Shown piece by piece: positions 57,689-64,000 of a stretch of DNA of 64,000 nucleotides (position 1 is the first letter of the stretch; every line of letters starts with the position of its first letter). Source of the DNA: JBNPEO01 sp050490315 (GTDB lineage: Bacteria; Actinomycetota; Actinomycetes; Actinomycetales; Micrococcaceae); contig NZ_JBNPEO010000005.1 of assembly GCF_050490315.1 (NCBI RefSeq), forward strand, positions 1-64,000, written 5' to 3'. A model generated the notes under the pieces. That model saw only the letters and a list, made by a program, of their open reading frames with translations. It ran no database searches and was not told the DNA's origin. Position numbers and translations under genes: made by a program.

Positions 57689-58818
57689 GCGTTTTTGCGT
57701 CCTTCGGAGTAGCTGCGGTTGAAGTGCAGGCGTTCAAAAATGGGGGCGTCGCTGAAGCGGAACAAATCAAACTCGGTGTCGGCGTGGAGCGACCAAGAAG
57801 CCCAAGAAGGAACCACAAAGAGATCGCCCTTAGCCAGGGTGCGGGTTTCGCCGTTCAGAATGACAGAGCCGGAACCCTCAAAAACTTGCCACACGCTCGA
57901 ACCGACTTCGTGGAGCGGCTCCGTCTGGGCGCCAGCGCGCAAACGGTGGAACTCGGCGCGGATGGTAGGCATAACGTCCCCGCCGGTGGTGGGGTTGGTG
58001 TAGCGGACGGCAGCATGGCCTTGGGAAACAGTGGCCGGGTGACCCTCATCTTCAAGGAGTAGTTGTTCTCTTAGTGCGCGGTCCGTGTATTCCCAGCGGT
58101 AGGCCGCGATAGGAGAGCTGGTGGTGTCCTCGAGCCCGGAGAGCGGACGAAGTCCAGGGTGTGCCCAGAGGCGTTCGGAGCGGGAGATGTCGGGCGTGGC
58201 CTCGTCAGTGACACGTTCAGTGCCAAATTCGAAGAACCCTGCATCCGCGTAGTGAACGAACGGAATGTCTAGGCCGTCGATCCATGCCATGGGTTCGTCA
58301 GTGTCATTGTGGTGGCCGTGAAAATTCCAGCCCGGCGTCAGTAAAAAGTCACCACGAGACATACGAACCGGATCGCCATTAACCACTGTCCACACGCCTT
58401 CACCCTCAACGACAAAACGGAAAGCGTTCTGTGAATGGCGGTGTTCGGGGGCGGTCTCACGGCCACCGAGGTACTGGATTGCGGCCCAGAGGGTAGGGGT
58501 TGCGTAGGGTGTGCCGCCCAGGCCGGGGTTGGCTAGGGCAATAGCGCGGCGCTCACCGCCGCGGCCAACGGGAACCAAATCGCCGGCACGGGCGGCAAGC
58601 GGATAGAGGTCGCTCCACCGCCATACGTGAGCCTCGGCCTTAGGGGATGGAACCATCGGCATCAAGTCGGCAATCTCGGTCCACAGTGGGATCAGATTTT
58701 CTTTCTCAAAATCCCGGTAAAGCTCCTCCAACGCAGCGGCCTCTTCAGGCGTTGGCTCAGGCGCAGCGTGTTCCGCCGCTACTGATTCGTGGGTCGTGTT
58801 CTCGGCGCTGATGGACAC
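57685..58818 (-). CDS. Gentisate 1,2-dioxygenase
   Basis: A 377-residue bicupin dioxygenase. The Fe(II) ligands are in EHRHSQNAFRFVVEG and the His of PGWNFHGHHND; a second cupin has ILNGETRTLAKGDLFVVPSW. It opens the ring of gentisate (2,5-dihydroxybenzoate) to maleylpyruvate. It is the first gene of the three-gene operon. A palindrome, ATTCTG-N5-CAGAAT, lies 77 bp upstream of the start and is repeated in front of the IclR gene. Confidence 0.95.
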   Translation of the reverse strand: MSISAENTTHESVAAEHAAPEPTPEEAAALEELYRDFEKENLIPLWTEIADLMPMVPSPKAEAHVWRWSDLYPLAARAGDLVPVGRGGERRAIALANPGLGGTPYATPTLWAAIQYLGGRETAPEHRHSQNAFRFVVEGEGVWTVVNGDPVRMSRGDFLLTPGWNFHGHHNDTDEPMAWIDGLDIPFVHYADAGFFEFGTERVTDEATPDISRSERLWAHPGLRPLSGLEDTTSSPIAAYRWEYTDRALREQLLLEDEGHPATVSQGHAAVRYTNPTTGGDVMPTIRAEFHRLRAGAQTEPLHEVGSSVWQVFEGSGSVILNGETRTLAKGDLFVVPSWASWSLHADTEFDLFRFSDAPIFERLHFNRSYSEGRKNA

Positions 58819-58894
58819 GGAAACCTCCTAGAGGGGTGAAGAACTCTTGTTGTGTAGTTCGACCCTACGGAGGACCATATGTGATCTCCACCAT

Positions 58895-58911
58895 ATTCTG
58901 TCAAGCAGAAT
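58895..58911. promoter_or_regulatory. Candidate operator of the gentisate IclR regulator, copy 1
   Basis: ATTCTG-TCAAG-CAGAAT, a perfect 6+5+6 dyad, lies 77 bp before the gentisate dioxygenase start and just beyond the end of the IclR gene. An identical-arm copy occurs at 59770-59786. Confidence 0.75.
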
Positions 58912-58941
58912 TTTCTCGAGTTATTTCACTGATTTCGGAAC

Positions 58942-59724
58942 CTATTCCGGCCCTGCCGGGTTGGCGGCGATGTCGATCTCCAGCTGGCGGCACGTTTCCC
59001 GGAGGGCGGTGACCAGTCCGTCGTCGAACAAGCGCCGGAACCTTGTTGCGGGCGTGGCCACACTGAGCGCCCCAACGGCGTTCCCATGCCTATTGTGTAA
59101 GACTGCGCCCATGGCGCTGACGCCTTCCTCAGTGCCCTCGAAGTTCGCAGCGAAGCCGTTGTCTCGAATGGTTTCCAGTTCACGCAAAAATGCTGGATAT
59201 TCGGCGTCGGAAATGTTGTCTCCACCAATCTCGGCGTTGTTGCTTCGAAAGAGTTGCTCGAGCATGGCGGGCTCCAACTCGGCGAGCAACGCCTTGCCGC
59301 CTGACGTTTTATTGGCTGGCAGCACAACGCCTTGACGGTCGCCAATCCGCAGCACGTTACCGCCTTCGACGGTCGACAGGAACCGCACTTTGGTACCAAC
59401 GCGGACCATCAGATTCACCGTTTCGTTGAGTCGCGCTGACAAGAGCTCCATGTGTGGCTGGGCGACACTGCGGAGCAGTCGAGTCCACGCGAGGCCGGCC
59501 GGCCCTATGCCCATGGCTGGACCTGGAACGTAGCGCCGATGTTCGTCTTGTACGGCAAATCCCCGGTAGATAAGCATCGCTAATAGCCGGTGGGCCGTAG
59601 AGGGTGCGACGCCGAGCTCCGTGGCGGCATCCTTGAGACGCAGCGCGCCACCGTCGCGCAGTAACTGCAGCAACTGCAAAGCGTTGTCCACGGCGTCGAT
59701 GGAGTAAGTGGGCCGCTTCTGCAT
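58942..59724 (-). CDS. IclR-family regulator of the 3-hydroxybenzoate/gentisate genes
   Basis: A 260-residue IclR protein from ATG 59724 (MQKRPTYSIDAVDNAL); a GTG 18 codons earlier is possible but lies next to the proposed operator. The HTH covers about 8-65 (GVAPSTAHRLLAMLIYRGF) and the effector domain about 80-255. It lies between the gentisate operon and the divergent transporter/hydroxylase operon. Two copies of the same 17-bp dyad stand in front of both, which makes it their probable regulator. The inducer is likely gentisate or 3-hydroxybenzoate. Confidence 0.92.
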   Translation of the reverse strand: MQKRPTYSIDAVDNALQLLQLLRDGGALRLKDAATELGVAPSTAHRLLAMLIYRGFAVQDEHRRYVPGPAMGIGPAGLAWTRLLRSVAQPHMELLSARLNETVNLMVRVGTKVRFLSTVEGGNVLRIGDRQGVVLPANKTSGGKALLAELEPAMLEQLFRSNNAEIGGDNISDAEYPAFLRELETIRDNGFAANFEGTEEGVSAMGAVLHNRHGNAVGALSVATPATRFRRLFDDGLVTALRETCRQLEIDIAANPAGPE

Positions 59725-59769
59725 CGGCTTCCGCAGAGAGGTTGGTGGCGGCGAGATCGAGTCGAATTT

Positions 59770-59786
59770 ATTCTGCACATCAGAAT
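59770..59786. promoter_or_regulatory. Candidate operator of the gentisate IclR regulator, copy 2
   Basis: ATTCTG-CACAT-CAGAAT lies in the divergent region, 46 bp before the IclR start and 41 bp before the transporter start. It has the same arms and spacing as the copy at 58895-58911. Confidence 0.75.
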
Positions 59787-59826
59787 TGTATTGCAGATCA
59801 CGTTGCTCCACCACGACAGTAGTGGC

Positions 59827-61164
59827 ATGAATCACATGCAACCTGCTGCAGCGTCGCAGCAGTCTCCACTGCCAAAGCGCAGCCGTGCCGCCGGTGACGA
59901 ACCCGCCGCACAAAGTTTCTCCAAAGCGTCCGCCATGGCCGTCCTAGTTTGTTGGCTTTTGGTGGTTTTTGATGGATACGACCTCATTGTCTACGGGACA
60001 GTCCAGTCGTCCCTTATCAACGGAACAGGATGGGGCCTGACCAAGGCGACCGCTGGAACCGTTGGATCGATGGCGTTCCTTGGCATGATGATCGGTGCAG
60101 TATTCGCTGGCCGTATGTCAGATACCTGGGGCCGCCGGCGCACCATCATCGGTTGTGCCATAGTCTTTTCCGTCTTCACTATTCTGTGCGCACTCTCACC
60201 TAATGCGATCGTGTTTGGTGGGCTGCGTCTGCTTGCTGGTATTGGCCTTGGCGGGCTGGTTCCCTCGGCCAACGCACTCGTGGCTGAGCTGGTGCCGGCG
60301 AAGTGGCGGTCCACTATTGCAACGCTCATGATGTCGGGTGTTCCGATTGGTGGTTCCTTGGCGGCGGTGGTGGGTATTCCGCTGATTCCAGCTTTTGGCT
60401 GGCAAGCCATGTTCTTGGTGGCAGTTCTTGCCTTGATGATTGTTATCCCGTTGGGCTTGCGCTATTTGCCTGAAACGTTGGGGCAGCGCGGGAACGGTGT
60501 GCACCAAGGCGATGCTGTTTCTTTAGGCGGCGAACCGCGTCAGCGTCCCGGCTTTGGCGCCTTGCTCAGGGCACCGTTTCTGGGGCTCAGTGTGCTTTAC
60601 GCCGTTGCTACGTTAGCCACTCTCTTTGCGTGGTACGGGCTTGGAACGTGGCTGCCTAACCTGATGCAGCTTGCTGGCTATAACCTCGGTTCGGCTCTTA
60701 CCTTTGCGCTTGCGCTGAACTTGGGTGCAGTAGCTGGCTCGGTAATTACGGCATGGGCAGGGACCCGCTTTGGACCCATCCCGACGGCTATCGCGGCCGC
60801 GGGCGTCGCAGCAGTGGCTCTCGTAGTGCTTGTGTCCGGGCCTTCGGTCGGCGTCGTTTATCTGATGCTCGTGTTGGCAGGCGTCGGAACGCATGGCACA
60901 CAGTGCCTGATTATTGCGGCAGTTGCTAACCACTACCCGGCGCATTTGCGCGGGACAGCTCTTGGTTGGGCACTCGGCGTCGGGCGCATTGGCGCCGTAG
61001 TCGCTCCCCAGGTAGGTGGCCTATTGCTGGCTGCCGGGCTGGGCGTCAACTCAAACTTCTTGGCTTTTGCAGGCGCGGCGGCCGTTGCTGCAGTGCTCCT
61101 GGGGGCCATTTCCCTCAAGAACAAATCCACACTCAAAGTCTCTCAAGGAGTCAGCCATGTCTGA
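59827..61164 (+). CDS. Aromatic acid:H+ symporter (AAHS), probable 3-hydroxybenzoate or gentisate uptake
   Basis: A 445-residue MFS protein taken from ATG 59827; an ATG three codons later is equally possible and neither has a strong ribosome site. The AAHS marker FDGYDLIVYG in helix 1 and the loop motif GRMSDTWGRRR are present, and twelve helices are expected. It overlaps the hydroxylase gene by eight bases and shares its operon, so it most likely imports the hydroxylase substrate. It is divergent from the IclR gene, sharing the operator at 59770-59786. Confidence 0.92.
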   Translation: MNHMQPAAASQQSPLPKRSRAAGDEPAAQSFSKASAMAVLVCWLLVVFDGYDLIVYGTVQSSLINGTGWGLTKATAGTVGSMAFLGMMIGAVFAGRMSDTWGRRRTIIGCAIVFSVFTILCALSPNAIVFGGLRLLAGIGLGGLVPSANALVAELVPAKWRSTIATLMMSGVPIGGSLAAVVGIPLIPAFGWQAMFLVAVLALMIVIPLGLRYLPETLGQRGNGVHQGDAVSLGGEPRQRPGFGALLRAPFLGLSVLYAVATLATLFAWYGLGTWLPNLMQLAGYNLGSALTFALALNLGAVAGSVITAWAGTRFGPIPTAIAAAGVAAVALVVLVSGPSVGVVYLMLVLAGVGTHGTQCLIIAAVANHYPAHLRGTALGWALGVGRIGAVVAPQVGGLLLAAGLGVNSNFLAFAGAAAVAAVLLGAISLKNKSTLKVSQGVSHV

Positions 61165-62410
61165 TGTGAAATCCACTACTGATGTTCTAGTAATTGGCGG
61201 AGGAATGGCCGGTTTGGCTGGCGCGCTCGCTCTGCGTGAGAGCGGTGCGAATGTCACCTTGGTTGAACGTGCACCGGAGTTTGGCGAAGTAGGAGCGGGT
61301 CTGCAGATGGCGCCCAACGCTTCACGGGTACTCAAGCGTTGGGGCTTGCTGGAGAAGGCGCTTGAGATTGGTGTTCAGCCTAAGCATCTGGTCTTCCGCG
61401 ACGCCATCACGGGCGAGGAGCTAACTCGGCAGACCCTCGGCGGTGAGTTCGAAGAGCGTTATGGTGCGCCCTATGTGGTGATTCACCGTAGCGACCTCCA
61501 CCGAGTCTTGTTGGAGGGTTGCCAAGCCGCAGGCGTCACGCTCGTCAACGATGTAACAGTCCAGAGCGTTGAGACGATCAATGGGCGCGGGATTGCGCAC
61601 ACTGTTGCGGGCGTGGATTATGAGGCGGACGTTGTCATTGGTGCGGATGGTTTGAAGTCCACCTTGCGGCCTCTAGTCGCTAACGATGAGCCCGTCTCTT
61701 CGGCTTATGTGGCTTACCGTGGCACGGTTCCGATCACGGAGGAAACACCTCAAGCAGATCTTGAAGACGTCATCGTCTATCTTGGGCCGAACTGCCACTT
61801 GGTGCAGTACCCGCTTCGGAAGGGCGAGCTGCTGAATACTGTTGCAGTATTCAAATCTCCCTCGTTTGAACGTGGTGAAGAACAGTACGGCGGTGTAGAT
61901 GAGCTGGAGGCGGCCTACAAGGATTGTGTTCCCGCTGTGCAAGAGGCCTTGAAAAACCTGGGTACCGCGATGCGCTGGCCGATGTATGACCGTGACCCGA
62001 TCCAAAACTGGGTTGCTGGCCGGATGGTGTTGATGGGCGACGCCGCCCACCCCATGTTGCAGTACCTTGCGCAAGGAGCCTGCCAAGCGCTGGAAGATGC
62101 CGCAGTTCTGCAAGATGTCTGTGAAGGAACGGTTTTTACTGACGACGGCGCCAACCCTGAGGCTTGGGACGCGGCGATGCGGGAATTCAACTCGCTCCGC
62201 GCCGAGCGGACTGCTCGGGTTCAACGTACGGCTCGCGTCTGGGGTGAGTCTTGGCACGTGTCCGGACTGGCACGTACGCTCCGCAACTTGTTGTTCAAGA
62301 GCCGCGCCGACGGCAATTTCCAGCACAACGATTGGTTGTACGGCCAAGATAACGACGGCGTGCCGGCCCGCTCCACTGCGCGGTCGCTCGCGTCCGCGCA
62401 GGTTGTCTAA
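61157..62410 (+). CDS. 3-hydroxybenzoate 6-hydroxylase
   Basis: A 417-residue class A flavin monooxygenase from ATG 61157 behind AAGGAG. The FAD motif is VIGGGMAGLAGALAL, the DG motif is VVIGADGLKSTLR, and GDAAHPMLQYLAQGACQALEDA is the second FAD motif with the sequence typical of salicylate and 3-hydroxybenzoate hydroxylases. It para-hydroxylates 3-hydroxybenzoate to gentisate with NADH and O2. With dioxygenase, isomerase and hydrolase encoded nearby the route to fumarate and pyruvate is complete. Salicylate 5-type activity is a weaker alternative. Confidence 0.9.
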   Translation: MSDVKSTTDVLVIGGGMAGLAGALALRESGANVTLVERAPEFGEVGAGLQMAPNASRVLKRWGLLEKALEIGVQPKHLVFRDAITGEELTRQTLGGEFEERYGAPYVVIHRSDLHRVLLEGCQAAGVTLVNDVTVQSVETINGRGIAHTVAGVDYEADVVIGADGLKSTLRPLVANDEPVSSAYVAYRGTVPITEETPQADLEDVIVYLGPNCHLVQYPLRKGELLNTVAVFKSPSFERGEEQYGGVDELEAAYKDCVPAVQEALKNLGTAMRWPMYDRDPIQNWVAGRMVLMGDAAHPMLQYLAQGACQALEDAAVLQDVCEGTVFTDDGANPEAWDAAMREFNSLRAERTARVQRTARVWGESWHVSGLARTLRNLLFKSRADGNFQHNDWLYGQDNDGVPARSTARSLASAQVV

Positions 62411-62460
62411 GGGTCAGCTGTTTCAGGGCGCGGGTAACGCAGTGGCGTGGAAGTCTTACG

Positions 62461-62466
62461 TAGAAT
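62461..62466 (+). promoter_or_regulatory. Candidate -10 box giving a leaderless pyrE transcript
   Basis: TAGAAT ends seven bases before the A of the pyrE ATG, where transcription would be expected to begin. No good -35 is evident. A leaderless message, common in actinobacteria, would follow. Confidence 0.45.
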
Positions 62467-62473
62467 AGGAACC

Positions 62474-63046
62474 ATGACTTCCACGGTTGACACTGCAACT
62501 GCCCGCGCTCGCCTGCTTGAGCTCATCAAGGAATTGGCGGTGGTGCGTGGCAAGGTGATCCTGTCCAGTGGTGCCGAGGCTGATTACTACATTGATCTGC
62601 GCCGCATCACCTTGCACCACGAGGCATCCAAGTTGGTGGGCCAGGTGATGCTGGAGCTCATTGATGCTGCGGGAATCGAATATGAGTGCGCCGGCGGTCT
62701 GACCATGGGTGCCGATCCTGTGGGCACCGCCGTCATGCATGCTGCTGTGGATGCGGGCCGGCCCGTAGATGCGTTTGTGGTGCGCAAGGCGCAGAAGTCT
62801 TACGGTATGGGCCGTCAGGTTGAAGGCCCCTCGGTTGAGGGCCGCAATGTGGTGGTTCTTGAGGACACATCCACCACAGGCGGCTCCGCGCTGACTGCTG
62901 TTGAGGGTGTGCGTAAGGCCGGCGGAAACGTGGTTGCAGTGGCAGTGATTGTGGACCGCGACACTGGCGCCAAGGAAAAAATTGAGGCCGAAACCGGTGT
63001 CCCGTACCTCTTCGCTTTTGGCAAGGACGAGCTGGGTCTGAACTAG
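62474..63046 (+). CDS. pyrE: Orotate phosphoribosyltransferase
   Basis: A 190-residue PRTase from ATG 62474; the upstream in-frame ATG adds nine residues outside the family. It has the catalytic-loop RKAQKSYGMG, the PRPP-binding VVVLEDTSTTGGSAL and the short form typical of actinobacteria. It makes OMP from orotate and PRPP in pyrimidine synthesis. The gene is separate from other pyr genes here. A possible leaderless start is noted. The hydrolase gene follows about 30 bp downstream. Confidence 0.96.
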   Translation: MTSTVDTATARARLLELIKELAVVRGKVILSSGAEADYYIDLRRITLHHEASKLVGQVMLELIDAAGIEYECAGGLTMGADPVGTAVMHAAVDAGRPVDAFVVRKAQKSYGMGRQVEGPSVEGRNVVVLEDTSTTGGSALTAVEGVRKAGGNVVAVAVIVDRDTGAKEKIEAETGVPYLFAFGKDELGLN

Positions 63047-63079
63047 GTCCCCTTGCCTGAAACCTCCGCGGGGGAGGAG

Positions 63080-64000
63080 ATGAACCGGGGTCAGAACACT
63101 ACGACGGCGGAGTGGGCCAGCGCGCTTAAAACCGCCACCGGGATGCACCGGTTTTCTCGGCGTGCCTTTGTGATTGGCGCCGGTTCAGCGTCCATATTGG
63201 CCGCGGACATGGCCTTCACTCGTGCCGTGGCGGAGCAGCGACGACGGACCCAAATTTTGACCGTGAAGGACAGCTACGCGGAAGCGTATTTCCCGGATGC
63301 TGCGTGGATTCTTTTTCCCGGGTTCAAAACGGGTTGGGAGGAATCTCAGGTCATCCTCTTGGCCCTGCGTGATGCTTTGAACCAGCGAGGCCAGCTGGCC
63401 GCCGTCGGATACTCAAATTTGGGTTTGCGCGTTGAAGACGTGGTGGCCGCCGTCCTAGATTTTGTGCAGAGTCGCCGGCTGAAAACCCTGTACTTTTATG
63501 GCCACAGTTTTGGTGGGATGTTAGCCACCCAAGTGGCGGCAATCTTGCGCAGGCTCTACAACATTCGGGTGCGGCTGATTCTTTTGGATTCGAGCCCTGC
63601 GAGCCGTCAAGACGTCTTGGACGGTAGTTGGTTTGACGATGTGGTGTTCCTGTATGAACGCGGTGTGCGGATTCCGAGCCTGCTGCGTGGAGGCTATGAA
63701 CTTGGTGAGCGGGTGGCCAACAAGAACGAGCGTAGTTGGAAGCAAGTCTTTGAGCAGTCCATGGCTGAGCTTTCACCGTTGGCGCCGTCGAGTCTTTTGG
63801 TTCAAACCGAATCGGCGTACATCTATCACTTTGAAGTCGCCGACTATCACGGGCTGATCAGCGACACCAAGATGATCTACATCGGGAGTCCGGCCGACCG
63901 AACGGTTGACTATTTTTCAGCACGGGAGCGTTGGCGCAACAACTACAGGTCCAATATGGTCTCGGCGGATCAGCAGACTAAGGGCGCAGCCCCGGCACAC
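63080..64000 (+). CDS. Alpha/beta hydrolase with Tat-type signal, 3' end outside the window
   Basis: An open frame from ATG 63080 runs for 307 codons to the window end without a stop. A twin-arginine signal is seen (HRFSRRAFVIGAGSAS at about 23-38), followed by a hydrolase domain with the nucleophile elbow GHSFGG near residue 144 and an Asp in LILLDSSP. The late Asp/His of the triad would lie in GSPADRTVDY or beyond the edge. The start is uncertain: GGGGAGG is only two bases from this ATG, and TTG 63053 or ATG 63143 are alternatives. Export and an ester or lipid substrate are guesses. Confidence 0.7.
   Translation, partial: MNRGQNTTTAEWASALKTATGMHRFSRRAFVIGAGSASILAADMAFTRAVAEQRRRTQILTVKDSYAEAYFPDAAWILFPGFKTGWEESQVILLALRDALNQRGQLAAVGYSNLGLRVEDVVAAVLDFVQSRRLKTLYFYGHSFGGMLATQVAAILRRLYNIRVRLILLDSSPASRQDVLDGSWFDDVVFLYERGVRIPSLLRGGYELGERVANKNERSWKQVFEQSMAELSPLAPSSLLVQTESAYIYHFEVADYHGLISDTKMIYIGSPADRTVDYFSARERWRNNYRSNMVSADQQTKGAAPAH

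Noticed and set aside
1..64000. CRISPR arrays, rRNA genes, replication origins, prophage or integrase genes
   Set aside because: No spaced direct-repeat array, ribosomal RNA segment, DnaA-box cluster or phage/integrase gene was seen; the ISL3 element is the only mobile gene.

Overview
The window looks like a draft scaffold of a high-GC Gram-positive bacterium of the Arthrobacter/Micrococcaceae type. The grounds are a GC content near 60% by eye, a mycothiol-type maleylpyruvate isomerase, an actinobacterial Asp23-AmaP envelope cluster, frequent GTG/TTG starts and ATGA-coupled operons. The assignment is inference from gene content; no marker such as 16S rRNA is present. The left edge coincides with the terminal repeat of an ISL3-type insertion sequence, and a 10-base N gap lies at 17323-17332 inside repeated hairpins, so both look like assembly breaks at repeats.

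Layout. 1-1.45 kb: ISL3 element. 1.5-4.7 kb: LysR regulator divergent from an MHS transporter coupled to a 3-hydroxybutyrate dehydrogenase-like SDR. 4.8-10.7 kb: histidine utilisation (IclR/HutR-like regulator, isochorismatase-fold hydrolase, hutU, hutH, convergent hutG); hutI is not in the window. 10.8-17.3 kb: sugar-acid locus (beta-hydroxyacid dehydrogenase, D-2-hydroxyacid dehydrogenase, IclR regulator, MHS transporter, idnO-like SDR, idnD-like dehydrogenase). 17.4-26.6 kb: purine permease, CopC-like protein, FAD-dependent oxidase pair, universal stress protein, NlpC/P60 endopeptidase with a structured leader, zinc CDF exporter and a 5'-truncated EamA transporter. 26.7-27.0 kb: tRNA-Glu, tRNA-Asp, tRNA-Phe.

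27.1-31.8 kb: aldo/keto reductase and epimerase, then a tightly overlapping Asp23/AmaP envelope-stress operon followed by a 79-aa protein of five exact-length 11-residue repeats. 31.8-40.9 kb: GH13 glucosidase, a two-gene WXG100-like/large-protein module, and an alpha-glucoside-type ABC importer with its LacI regulator and operator but no ATPase gene. 40.9-43.9 kb: unknown protein, exonuclease III, old yellow enzyme. 44-48.4 kb: distal valine catabolism operon (mmsA, HIBCH-like, mmsB, enoyl-CoA hydratase). 48.5-56 kb: MarR regulator with acyl-CoA ligase divergent from an acyl-CoA dehydrogenase, GH29 fucosidase, alcohol dehydrogenase, DinB protein, nadE. 56-62.4 kb: complete 3-hydroxybenzoate/gentisate pathway with its IclR regulator and transporter. 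62.4-64 kb: pyrE and an open-ended Tat-type alpha/beta hydrolase.

The window is mainly a string of substrate-specific catabolic loci, most with a local regulator and, in several cases, a palindrome that fits as its operator: HutR-like boxes before hutU and hutG, TGTTCAA-type sites in the sugar-acid locus, an AGCGCT-centred LacI site before the ABC importer, a site over the -10 of the acyl-CoA dehydrogenase promoter, and two copies of ATTCTG-N5-CAGAAT around the gentisate regulator. The least explained material is a family of large intergenic palindromes with a shared frame and differing arms, the Asp23 operon with its LEA-like partner, the WXG100-like two-gene module, and the leader of the NlpC/P60 gene.
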